IMG/VR virus record: IMGVR_UViG_3300025087_000274
Location: 1 to 26,784 of that record
Direction: 5' to 3' (one strand)
DNA length: 26,784 nucleotides
DNA from: a virus
In this document: positions 14,377-21,636 of the stretch, piece after piece
Numbering within the stretch: the first letter of the stretch is position 1
Layout of the letters: each line of letters starts with the position of its first letter
The notes under the pieces: model-generated
Databases searched by the model: none
Seen by the model: only the letters and a program-made list of their open reading frames with translations
Told to the model about the DNA's origin: nothing
Program-made: the position numbers and the translations under genes

Positions 14377-14405
14377 TTGACAATTTCTCCTTTCTGTGGT
14401 ATTAT
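14377..14405 (+). promoter_or_regulatory. Strong sigma70-type promoter P5
   Basis: CCC followed by TTGACA (14377-14382), 17-bp spacer and extended -10 TGGTATTAT (TATTAT 14400-14405). A palindrome GGGATA-AC-TATCCC (14363-14376) abuts the -35, and a direct repeat GTGGGATAA lies just before it (14350-14369). Confidence 0.82.
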
Positions 14406-14422
14406 TATTGCAGAAAGGAGAA
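14385..14422 (+). promoter_or_regulatory. 12-bp inverted repeat bracketing the P5 -10 box
   Basis: TTCTCCTTTCTG (14385-14396) and CAGAAAGGAGAA (14411-14422) are exact inverse complements with the -10 box between them. The right arm holds an SD-like AAAGGAG, the left arm its complement. An RNA started at P5 (about 14411-14413) lacks the left arm, while read-through RNA could pair both arms. Confidence 0.7.
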
Positions 14423-14447
14423 TTTATTTAACATGGAGGAATCGGCA

Positions 14448-14807
14448 ATGAAAGAAGAATTAGCAATGGCCTCAATTGGAAAATTGGTAGAGTTATCCGA
14501 TTTGTGTAACTTTCATTTTTTGTTTGGAATGAGCGCACAAAAATATACTCCGAAACAAGGCCGACATATCAAAAATCTCTTTCCAGTTTTGGTAAAATTC
14601 ATTCAAGACAATAGGGATTACATTACAGGAAACACAGAAATTGGCAATGGTATAAGGTTTGAATCTCGCCTAGAAAGGCTTCTTCTCTGTTACGAAACCC
14701 TTTTCTCAAAAATTGAGGAGTGGGAAAGAGACAACGGTAGTGAGAATTTTGTTGAAAATACTCGATCAGAATTTAGAAAAAAACTGATAAAAAACATCTA
14801 TGGTTGA
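14448..14807 (+). CDS. Unknown helical protein (119 aa)
   Basis: The ATG at 14448 has GGAGG 8 nt upstream (14435-14439). An in-frame ATG at 14433 has AAAGGAG 12 nt away and is the alternative. The 119-aa product is predicted mostly helical, basic in the second half, with KYTPKQGRHIKNLFPVLVKF and a Leu-rich RLERLLLCYETLFSKIEEW helix. No motif I recognise. Its end overlaps the next gene by 8 nt, coupling it to the nuclease paralogue. Confidence 0.7.
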   Translation: MKEELAMASIGKLVELSDLCNFHFLFGMSAQKYTPKQGRHIKNLFPVLVKFIQDNRDYITGNTEIGNGIRFESRLERLLLCYETLFSKIEEWERDNGSENFVENTRSEFRKKLIKNIYG

Positions 14808-15315
14808 TCAAAAGAAATTAAAAAAGGGAAGGATTGCTGAGGATTTAGTTTCCGCCCTTCTAAAGTTAGAAGAGTATTATGTTGATCGATATTCGCTATA
14901 TGATGAAAACGGAAACGAATTGGCACAAATAATTTCAATTCAAGACCAATCATATATCTGTCCAGACTTAGAAGTTTACCATGATTCGTCCAGAACAATG
15001 TTTTTGATGCGAGTTGAAGTAAAAAGTTTATCATCCCTATACACAAAATACAAGTTGAAGGGAAAATATTTGACAGTTAAGAAATATCAGTTCGATAGCT
15101 ATTACAGGCTCCAAAGAGACGAAGAGGTTGAATGCAGAATCGTCTTTGTTGTTGGCGACAACCTTCCGATGGAGTACGATATTTATTGGGCTAGATTGAA
15201 TGATTTGGAAAACAGCGAATTTCTTGTTTTGGACGCATATGGAGATGGGGAAGATTATCTTTTTGATATTTCTGTTTTCAACAGAGGAATTGATGAATAT
15301 TTTTTGCCGTTTTAA
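14800..15315 (+). CDS. PD-(D/E)XK-type nuclease-like protein, copy 2
   Basis: ATG overlapping the upstream stop. The 171-aa product is a clear paralogue of the protein at 1749: KKGRIAE at the start, YICPDLEVY near residue 53, FLMRVEVKSLSSLY near 71, RIVFVVGDN and YDIYWARLNDL near 130-145. The Asp of CPD and the Glu-x-Lys of EVK are the expected metal-binding and catalytic residues of this superfamily. Both copies lie just behind small genes of unknown function in separate operons. Role in DNA processing is inferred, with no direct evidence of substrate. Confidence 0.6.
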   Translation: MVDQKKLKKGRIAEDLVSALLKLEEYYVDRYSLYDENGNELAQIISIQDQSYICPDLEVYHDSSRTMFLMRVEVKSLSSLYTKYKLKGKYLTVKKYQFDSYYRLQRDEEVECRIVFVVGDNLPMEYDIYWARLNDLENSEFLVLDAYGDGEDYLFDISVFNRGIDEYFLPF

Positions 15316-15326
15316 GGAGGTAAATT

Positions 15327-15581
15327 TTGCTCTTATTAAGTTTAGAAGATTTTGAAGGTTATAAGAATAAACTAGATGAAGAAATGTGTCAACACCATAA
15401 TCATTATGGAGAACCAAAAAAATATCCATGTAAAGTTTATTCCGAATGGATAGAGTGGAACCAAAGTGAATTATATGACGAATATCACCACAAGTTTATT
15501 TATTTAATGGACATTGTGTGTCCTGATTGCGGTCATAAGACGCAGTTTTGGCCTGAGATTGATGAGGAATTTTTCAAATGA
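15327..15581 (+). CDS. Small Cys/His-rich protein, TTG start (84 aa)
   Basis: TTG start with SD AAGGAGG 6 nt upstream. The 84-aa product has HHNHYG after CQ near residue 22, a Cys near 34 and a CPDCGH knuckle near 66. This is compatible with a zinc-binding fold but not a textbook zinc ribbon. Acidic C-terminus (EIDEEFFK). It overlaps the next gene by 4 nt (ATGA). Function unknown. Confidence 0.7.
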   Translation: MLLLSLEDFEGYKNKLDEEMCQHHNHYGEPKKYPCKVYSEWIEWNQSELYDEYHHKFIYLMDIVCPDCGHKTQFWPEIDEEFFK

Positions 15582-15835
15582 AGAAAGACAAATTGATTTT
15601 ACAAGATAAAGAATCTGCTAAATATGTTGCTGGTTTTAGCAAAGAATCTTTGACTTTGGTTGATGAACCAAATCTGGCAAAAGATTTTTCCAGACACATC
15701 TTTAAAGGGTTTTTGAAATTGTATCTTGGCAGATTATGGAAAAAGAACTTACGTTATGTGAAATTAGCAGAGATGCAAACTTTTACCAAGAGAAGTAAAA
15801 CTTTAGCAGATTTTGATAATATGAAAATTGGATGA
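15578..15835 (+). CDS. Unknown basic protein (85 aa)
   Basis: ATG overlaps the previous stop (ATGA). The 85-aa product is Lys-rich, helical, with LARDFSRHIF-like helix (residues 34-44) and GFLKLYLGRLWKKNLRYVKL. The basic helix might bind nucleic acid, but this is unproven. Its stop is 2 nt before the methyltransferase ATG. No family recognised. Confidence 0.65.
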   Translation: MKKDKLILQDKESAKYVAGFSKESLTLVDEPNLAKDFSRHIFKGFLKLYLGRLWKKNLRYVKLAEMQTFTKRSKTLADFDNMKIG

Positions 15836-15836
15836 A

Positions 15837-16499
15837 ATGAAACTTCTAAATATTGATAATTTACTTTTTCAAACCGATGAAGAACATGATCTGATCTATT
15901 GTGATATGATTTATGAAAATACTGATTTTTCATGGGCTTTTAAGTACAAAACATTTCTAAAAGAAAACGGAATATTCATCGTTCAAACCGATTGGCATAC
16001 TGTTTCAGAGATAGATAGTTTTATCAAGATGCTGGGACTTACTGTAGTAAATCATCTCGTTCAAAAATGTGAGTGGGGCAATCATCCACGAAATAGATTT
16101 CATCAATGCTATGACGACATCTTGATCTATTGTAATGGAACAAATTGGAATTTCTTTTCTGATAAAATTCAGGTTCCAAAAGCAACTGCAAACACTAAAT
16201 TAAATCCATCTGGCAGAATGACAAAAACGGCAACGGCCTGGATTGACGATGTTGTACTAACAACCAGCAGCAATGAGCGAGTAAAAAAATCAGACGGCCA
16301 CTTGGCTCGCTGGCAAAAGCCATTAAAACTCTATGATAGAATTATCACTCCGTTTGTGAGAAAAGCTGATAAAATTCTTGACCCATTTATGGGAGTTGGT
16401 TCTCTTGGAAAGTGGTGTAAAATGAATGAAATGGATTATACTGGAATTGAATTAGATTCTGAAATTTTTGAGTTGGCAAAGGAGAATATCGGTGTATAA
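15837..16499 (+). CDS. DNA methyltransferase-like protein with degenerate catalytic motif
   Basis: The ATG at 15837 follows the previous stop; the in-frame TTG at 15828 overlaps the previous gene. The 220-aa protein has the beta/gamma-type order: the catalytic motif IV region near the N-terminus (IYCDMIYENTDF, near residues 22-33) and motif I, which binds S-adenosylmethionine, near the C-terminus (DPFMGVGSLGKW, about 181-192), followed by GIELD. Motif IV normally reads (D/N/S)PP(Y/F); here it is D-M-I-Y, so the Pro-Pro is absent. It may still bind DNA or SAM, or have shifted chemistry. It overlaps the next gene by 8 nt, suggesting coupling with nucleotide genes. Confidence 0.75.
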   Translation: MKLLNIDNLLFQTDEEHDLIYCDMIYENTDFSWAFKYKTFLKENGIFIVQTDWHTVSEIDSFIKMLGLTVVNHLVQKCEWGNHPRNRFHQCYDDILIYCNGTNWNFFSDKIQVPKATANTKLNPSGRMTKTATAWIDDVVLTTSSNERVKKSDGHLARWQKPLKLYDRIITPFVRKADKILDPFMGVGSLGKWCKMNEMDYTGIELDSEIFELAKENIGV

Positions 16500-17454
16500 A
16501 AATGATTATGATCATTTTCATGTAGTTCCACGATTTGGAAAGTCTGATCTTTCTAGTAGAACAGAGGTTTCTTTGGAGAGTGATTTTCTGGGGTTATACC
16601 CAATTTTTTCATCTCCAATGAAAGGCGTATCGTGTCCTGAATTAGTAATCGAAATGGGAAAGAATAAATGCTTTGGTATTCTTCATCGTTTTGATACTTT
16701 AGAAAATCGAAAAGAATCTATTTGGGAAGTTCAACAATCTGGGGTTAGGTTTGGCGTAGCAATTGGTGCAAACAATTTTGTCAACGAAGAATATGAGATT
16801 GCAAAATTTGCGGTAGAACATGGCGCTGACGTTTTGTGTTGTGACATTGCTCCAGGCTATTTGAGCGTTTTGGAAACCGTAGGCTCTATCTTGCGGCAAG
16901 AATTTCCAGAAGTAAAGTTGATGGCTGGCAATGTCATTACTAGAGATGGTTCTGAATTTTTGTCAGAATGGTATGATTTTATTCGCTTAGGAATTGGGAA
17001 TGGATCAAATTGTTCCACTCGAAAAGTTAGCGGAATTGGAAGAAATACGCTGGTTGCCCTCAATGATTGCTATGACATTCCTGGTCTGATTTGTGATGGT
17101 GGTTTGACTGAACCGGGATATGTTGTAAAGGCATTTTCTGCTGGTGCTGATTTCGTTATGTTGGGAAGTCCAATTGCAAACTCTTTAGAAGCAGACAACG
17201 ATGGAACTCTGTTCGGAATGGCGAGCTTGAGAAATCATCTCGAAACAGGCAAAGAAGTAAAATCTATTGAAGGGTATGAAACAATTTTGGAAGGTGATCG
17301 TAGACCTCTAAAGGATATTTTGGATGAATATATCTGGGGTATCAGATCGGCTTGTACAATTTTAGGAGCTTGGAGTTATAAAGAAATCGAAGAACGTTCG
17401 TTCTTAGAATCAATCGATGGATCATTTCGATTAGAGAAAAAGGAGATGGAATAA
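16492..17454 (+). CDS. guaC: GMP reductase-like protein (IMPDH/GMPR family)
   Basis: GTG at 16492 with AAAGGAG 7 nt upstream is chosen over a TTG at 16468 that precedes the SD. The 320-aa TIM-barrel protein has the IMPDH/GMPR flavin-free core: PIFSSPMKG near 37-45, CCDIAPGY near 116-123, the catalytic loop GNGSNCSTRK with Cys174, then DGGLTEPGYVVKAFSAGADFVMLGSP near 202-227 and a GIRSACTILGA segment. The last two match GMP reductase more closely than IMPDH. That enzyme uses NADPH to convert GMP to IMP and ammonia. It is next to ribonucleotide reductase and MazG-like genes, so a role in tuning purine pools for DNA synthesis is likely. Confidence 0.72.
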   Translation: MYKNDYDHFHVVPRFGKSDLSSRTEVSLESDFLGLYPIFSSPMKGVSCPELVIEMGKNKCFGILHRFDTLENRKESIWEVQQSGVRFGVAIGANNFVNEEYEIAKFAVEHGADVLCCDIAPGYLSVLETVGSILRQEFPEVKLMAGNVITRDGSEFLSEWYDFIRLGIGNGSNCSTRKVSGIGRNTLVALNDCYDIPGLICDGGLTEPGYVVKAFSAGADFVMLGSPIANSLEADNDGTLFGMASLRNHLETGKEVKSIEGYETILEGDRRPLKDILDEYIWGIRSACTILGAWSYKEIEERSFLESIDGSFRLEKKEME

Positions 17455-17802
17455 ATGGAAGAATTTCAACCTGAACCAGTTGCCAATAATAGTGTTCCAA
17501 CTTGGGATTTGGTTATTGAAGATTACAGAAGTCGTCCCGAACATTTTTTCACAGAAGATATTATTGAAGAAATGAAACGCAGAGACAAGATCGGTATTGA
17601 AAGATATAAGATTCCTTTACAGCCTTTTAATGGTAGAGATAGTTTGAAAGACGCTCTTGAGGAGGGGCTAGATTTTTTGGCATATTTAAAGAACGCTATT
17701 CAAGAAGGTAGAGACGTTGACAATAATCTTAGTGATGTTTATTGGCAACTATTTGATTTGGTAGAAATTGTAAAAATGTTAATGGTAGATAAGGAGGAAT
17801 AA
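17455..17802 (+). CDS. Helical phage protein, possible MazG-like fold (115 aa)
   Basis: ATG at 17455 directly after the GuaC-like stop. The 115-aa product contains VPTWDLVIEDY (near 13), a region of Arg and acid residues, and a repeat-free helical pair NGRDSLKDALEEGLDFLAYL (near 60-79) and DVYWQLFDLVEIVKML (near 93-108). The (E/D)xxDxxxY spacing recalls all-alpha NTP pyrophosphatases, although the full motif set is not present. From memory similar sequences occur in other phages, where they are usually left unnamed. Neighbours act on nucleotides, so it may do the same. Confidence 0.6.
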   Translation: MEEFQPEPVANNSVPTWDLVIEDYRSRPEHFFTEDIIEEMKRRDKIGIERYKIPLQPFNGRDSLKDALEEGLDFLAYLKNAIQEGRDVDNNLSDVYWQLFDLVEIVKMLMVDKEE

Positions 17803-18603
17803 GTGTTTGTAGAAAAGAAACCAATTTCTGATGTTGCAATGAATATCCTAAAGAAGCGTTATTTTTCTCCAGGGGAAACCACCTGGAATGACGTTACGAA
17901 TAGAGTAATAGATTATGTTCTTGAGGAAAACACCGAAGATAAAGAACTTACCAGGGAAATGATGCTCAACAGATATTTCATTCCCAATTCACCTTGCCTA
18001 GTAAATTCCGGTAGAAAAAATGGAGGTCTTTTAGCTTGCTTTGTTGTTGGCTTTGAAGATACCATTCAAGAAATTTATAAAACCAAGTTGGATTTTGCAC
18101 TAATTGCTAAGAAGGGTGGCGGTTGCGGAACTACCCTATCTCACATTAGGCCAGAAAATTCTCAAGTGGAAGGTTCGGCTCACGGATACGCCGGTGGGCC
18201 TATCAAATTTTTCGATACAATTTGTCACGATATGAAAGCCATGACCCAATCTGGTTTTCGAGAAATGGCAATGATGGGAACAATGTCTGTCTATCATCCA
18301 GACATCATTAAATTCATAACAGCAAAAGAAGAAGAAGGAAAGATGACAACCACAAATATCTCGGTTGTTGTAGATGATGAGTTTATGAGAAAGGTTGTAA
18401 ACAAGGAAACATATAAAACTTACTTTGATTTTGAATCTGGAAGAGTTTATTATGATGAGTATAATGCAGATGATATTTTTAATATGATTATTGAAGGCGC
18501 TTGGAAAAACGGAGAACCTGGCCTGATTTTTTTTGATAGCATAAACAACAATACCCCATACCGTTATGCTGGTGTAAAAATTGAAGCAAGCAATCCATGC
18601 GGT
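17803..18603 (+). CDS. nrdJ: Class II ribonucleotide reductase NrdJ, exon 1
   Basis: GTG start with AAGGAGG 5 nt upstream. Exon 1 encodes residues 1-267 of a spliced 561-aa adenosylcobalamin-dependent (class II) reductase, which makes deoxyribonucleotides. Seen here: an N-terminal region typical for NrdJ, Cys in LLACFVVGFED (near 73), KKGGGCGTTLSHIRP (near 103-117) and the catalytic NPCG (264-267). The Cys of NPC is the radical-transfer cysteine. The reading frame without splicing runs on into the intron and stops at 18619-18621, giving a truncated 272-aa protein. Joining 18603 to 18831 restores NPCGEQPLPP. Confidence 0.9.
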
Positions 18604-18830
18604 AAAAGTTTGCCGCATTAAAATCGGGTAATATCGGTGAAAATCCCTAGAGGATAACGCCGACATAAACTGTCCAATTTCGCAAGGTGGGCAGTCATGC
18701 TAGAGCATAGAGGGTGAATAAATATAATCCCTCCAAGAGTATCCGAAAGGCGAAAGCCTTAAAACATATGCCGAACTTTATGGCGACATAAAGAATTGAG
18801 AGATAAAAAACTCTCAAGATAACAAAATTG
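18604..18830 (+). ncRNA. Group I intron in nrdJ (no endonuclease gene)
   Basis: The 227-nt insert fits a compact group I intron. P1 pairs exon TGCGGT with internal guide GCCGCA (18612-18617), giving a U-G at the 5' splice site after 18603. The 3' splice site follows a terminal G at 18830. P10 can pair GTTT (18608-18611) with exon-2 GAAC. A core follows with CGGTG/CGCCG around ATCC/GGAT, CTGTCC/GGGCAG, GAGGG/CCCTC and a GNRA-capped AAGGC/GCCTT (18747-18760). A CTTTATG/CATAAAG hairpin with a GCGA loop (18776-18793) and TTGAGAG/CTCTCAA (18796-18817) complete it. No reading frame for a homing endonuclease fits. Splicing rejoins NPCG and EQPLPP in frame. Confidence 0.85.
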
Positions 18831-19715
18831 GAACAACCTCTACCGCCGAATGGTTCCTGCAACTTAGGTTCAATTGATATTTCAAAATTTTTAGACGATG
18901 AAAATAAGTTTCAATGGAAACTGTTTGAAAAATCTGTAAGGTTAGGAGTTAGATTTTTAGATGCAGTAATTGATAAAAACGTATTTCCAACTCTGGGCAT
19001 TGAGGAAGTGTCCAAGAAATCTCGTCAAATTGGTCTTGGTATCATGGGTCTTGCAGACTACTATCTTCGAAAGCAAATATCTTATGGCTCAGATCGAGCT
19101 TTAGCGAAACTAGAACAAGTTTTAGAATTCATGTATGAAATCGCAGAAGATGAATCCATAAAGATGGGGCAAGAGTTTGGGGTTCCCGAATGGTGCAATA
19201 ATCTTCCAGTCCCAAGAAGAAACATTACTCTGCTTTCGATTGCTCCTACGGGAACCATCAGCCTGATCGCCGGATGCAACAGCGGAATTGAACCCGTATT
19301 TAGTGAGATCACGGTTCGCAATGATAAAACCGGAAGCTATCAATTCGAAAATGACTTGGCCTCCAAAGAATATTTTAGATGTGCCGTTTCCGCCAATGGA
19401 GCAAGGGAAGTTTCCTGGGAAGAGCATGTAAAAACTCAGGCTTCATCTCAAAAATTTGTTGATTCTGGCGTTTCCAAAACGATCAATTTCCCAAACCACA
19501 CTCAAAGAGAAACAGTAAAGAAAGCATTTATTAAAGCCTGGGAAATGGGTTGCAGGGGAATTACTGCTTACAGAAACGGCTCTCGCAAAGTAGAAGTTCT
19601 AAGCCCAAAAAACGTTAGAAAAGATAAGTGTCCACAGTGTGGCGAACAGATATTGAAATTTGAAAATGTTAAAAAGTGTTCAAAGTGCGATTGGTCTATG
19701 ACCATTGAGGAATAA
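18831..19715 (+). CDS. nrdJ: Class II ribonucleotide reductase NrdJ, exon 2
   Basis: The frame resumes at GAA with EQPLPPNGSCNLGSIDIS, so the conserved catalytic NPCxE motif is restored with Glu268. It includes GLGIMGLADYYL, IAPTGTISLIAGCNSGIEPVF and GCRGITAYRNGSRKVEVLS, normal late motifs of NrdJ. The C-terminus is a zinc ribbon CPQCG-CSKCDWS, as in B12-dependent reductases. This spliced gene makes dNTP precursors without a separate radical protein, so it is useful to a phage. It continues into the MazG-like gene, 2 nt downstream. Confidence 0.9.
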   Translation, partial: EQPLPPNGSCNLGSIDISKFLDDENKFQWKLFEKSVRLGVRFLDAVIDKNVFPTLGIEEVSKKSRQIGLGIMGLADYYLRKQISYGSDRALAKLEQVLEFMYEIAEDESIKMGQEFGVPEWCNNLPVPRRNITLLSIAPTGTISLIAGCNSGIEPVFSEITVRNDKTGSYQFENDLASKEYFRCAVSANGAREVSWEEHVKTQASSQKFVDSGVSKTINFPNHTQRETVKKAFIKAWEMGCRGITAYRNGSRKVEVLSPKNVRKDKCPQCGEQILKFENVKKCSKCDWSMTIEE

Positions 19716-19717
19716 TT

Positions 19718-20083
19718 ATGTATAGTTTTTATGATTACATTACAGATTCTAAAAGAACTAGAGCAGAATTAGAGACAGATCAAGAAAATAATTTTCATAT
19801 GCTTTTAGGTATGCTAACGGAACTTGGAGAGATGTCAGATGCCTTCAAAAAGAACTTGGCATATAAAAAACCCCTAGATTGGGTAAACGTACAAGAAGAA
19901 TTAGGAGATTTGATGTGGTATGTTGCTGGATTTTGTGAGATAAACGATTTAGATTTTTATGCCATTCTTAGAAACAACGTAAAAAAATTGAAAACTCGTT
20001 ATCCAGAGAAATTCAACGAAGAAGATGCAATCAATCGTAATCTTGACAAAGAAAGAATTGTTTTGGAAGAGTTATCAAAGTAG
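19718..20083 (+). CDS. MazG-like nucleotide pyrophosphohydrolase
   Basis: ATG with GAGGA about 8 nt upstream. The 121-aa product has the all-alpha NTP pyrophosphatase signature: LLGMLTELGEMSDAFKK (about 29-45) and VQEELGDLMWYVAGFCEIN (about 58-76). ExxEx...ExxD acids in these helices bind the magnesium ions. The family hydrolyses (d)NTPs to (d)NMP and pyrophosphate, acting on wrong or host-signalling nucleotides. Position last in the nrdJ transcription unit fits dNTP pool control. Substrate cannot be told from sequence. Confidence 0.8.
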   Translation: MYSFYDYITDSKRTRAELETDQENNFHMLLGMLTELGEMSDAFKKNLAYKKPLDWVNVQEELGDLMWYVAGFCEINDLDFYAILRNNVKKLKTRYPEKFNEEDAINRNLDKERIVLEELSK

Positions 20084-20096
20084 TTCAAAACAGTAT

Positions 20097-20134
20097 AAAT
20101 AACGGTTGTACCTAAATTGGTACAACCGTTATTT
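20097..20134. terminator. Bidirectional terminator between convergent units
   Basis: A 16-bp perfect stem, AAATAACGGTTGTACC (20097-20112) and its inverse complement (20119-20134), with a 6-nt loop TAAATT. T-rich sequence follows on the plus side and A/T-rich sequence (read as T on the minus strand) precedes it. It separates the plus-strand nucleotide genes from the minus-strand tail genes. Confidence 0.9.
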
Positions 20135-20145
20135 TATATTAAATT

Positions 20146-21615
20146 TTAAGCCAATAAACCAATGTTTTGTAGAGCCTGAACAACTTGTTGAATTGTATAG
20201 CCCCCAAAGGTGCTATCAACATTTACAGCAGTACCACCGGCATTTTCAGTAAATGCCGCTTCCGCTACGCCAGTTGTCGGTTGAACAATTGGGGTTGCAT
20301 TCCACACAGATAGTTTTTGAGAAGTGGCAGTACCAATTTTAGTACCAGTTGTGGTGTCAAACACAATGTCTGTAGCGTCATCAAATTCCAGATCGCCGTC
20401 TGCCTGAACCAACAAGGGAGTACCAGTATTTGTTTGCCACTCAAACAGATTTCCAGTCTGAGACGCAGTTCCCTTTACTCTCAAAGGTACGCCAGCGTCA
20501 TCCTGAGAATAAATTGTTATGCCCGCTGTTGCGCCAGAGAATACGCCGTAGATCAAAGGGGTTGCCGTGTTGGAGTTGGAAATCCATAGTTCATTCTGCG
20601 TTGCGTTGGTTTTACCCGCCTGATAGCCGATTACGACAGACCCGTTGAGTCTGGTCGCTCCCTCTCCGGCTTCATAACCGATAACAACGGCGTTTTCCGT
20701 AGAATACAAAGAACTTCCGGCGTTTGCAGCAGCAGTATAACCCAGGATGACCGATTTATTTAGAATGGAGTTTGCGGTTGGACTTGCGGCCTGATAACCC
20801 GCAATCACGTTCCAACTTCCGGCAACTCCGGTTGCAGCCTGATAACCAACTCTGACATCACTAGTTGAAGACACTCCTAAGTCAATATCTGCGCCAACCA
20901 AAACAGATTTTGCAATTCTGCCGCTATCTCCAGAATTCCACCCAATAACAACGTTATAGTCATCATTGGTTGTCATTCCAACAGAAGAGAGGGCATTGTG
21001 TCCAATGGCAACGTTACCAATGTTCACATCGCTACCAGGAGTTGCCCCATATCCAAGAGAAACACAATCTTGATAATGGGCGGCAACATTATCCAAAACC
21101 TTGCCAATCATCATCGACTCGTTGGCGTTCTCATAACTTAAATCGGAATAAAAAGTTGGACTGGCAAGCCTGTATTTTGTTCCGTCGAAATATAAGATAT
21201 AATTTTTTTCTGCAAATAGTTCTCCGGGCATAACATCAGTCTCATCTTGCCTAACAACCTCTACTGCGCCAAGAGAGTTAATGTTGATGCTCATTGGATT
21301 AGCACCACCATCTCCGGCGTAGTCAAAATCAAGGTTTACAAGGAGTTGGGAATTTGTGTAAGTTGTTAAAGCACTCACACCCGTTGCCGTGTAGTGGTTA
21401 CTGGTGCTTTTCAGTAAAGAAACTCGGATCAGACCTCTTACATTACCGAGTGCGGAAATACTAAGATCATGCTGATGCAGGGCTCCATCAAGAATGTTCA
21501 TGTTTGACGTTAGAGCATCGCCGCTTTGAGCCAAACGATAGTCTAAAAATGTTTGAGTGGCGTCTGTGGTGCTATTATACAGAGCCAAATTGTAATACGT
21601 GGATGCGCTAGGCAT
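20146..21615 (-). CDS. Tail fibre with beta-roll repeats
   Basis: ATG with GGAGG 6 nt upstream. The 489-aa protein is the last gene of the tail unit. It has an N-terminal segment (STYYNLALYNSTTDATQTFLDYRLA) typical of phage fibre attachment regions, and a mixed beta part to about 165. A block of eight roughly 15-30-residue repeats follows with core NVxIGYxA (about 168-335: NVAIGHNALSS, NVVIGWNSG, SVVIGYQAG). Such repeats form left-handed beta rolls or trimeric beta structures in fibre and adhesin tips. The C-terminus (DIVFDTTTGTKIGTATSQKL ... YTIQQVVQALQNIGLLA) resembles known fibre trimerisation ends. It probably binds the host surface. Confidence 0.8.
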   Translation of the reverse strand: MPSASTYYNLALYNSTTDATQTFLDYRLAQSGDALTSNMNILDGALHQHDLSISALGNVRGLIRVSLLKSTSNHYTATGVSALTTYTNSQLLVNLDFDYAGDGGANPMSININSLGAVEVVRQDETDVMPGELFAEKNYILYFDGTKYRLASPTFYSDLSYENANESMMIGKVLDNVAAHYQDCVSLGYGATPGSDVNIGNVAIGHNALSSVGMTTNDDYNVVIGWNSGDSGRIAKSVLVGADIDLGVSSTSDVRVGYQAATGVAGSWNVIAGYQAASPTANSILNKSVILGYTAAANAGSSLYSTENAVVIGYEAGEGATRLNGSVVIGYQAGKTNATQNELWISNSNTATPLIYGVFSGATAGITIYSQDDAGVPLRVKGTASQTGNLFEWQTNTGTPLLVQADGDLEFDDATDIVFDTTTGTKIGTATSQKLSVWNATPIVQPTTGVAEAAFTENAGGTAVNVDSTFGGYTIQQVVQALQNIGLLA

Positions 21616-21636
21616 TAAATCCTCCTATAAAAAACA

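Noticed and set aside
17803-18621. NrdJ as a pseudogene truncated at 18621.
   Set aside because: The intervening sequence has group I splice signals and its removal rejoins NPCG-EQPLPP exactly in frame.
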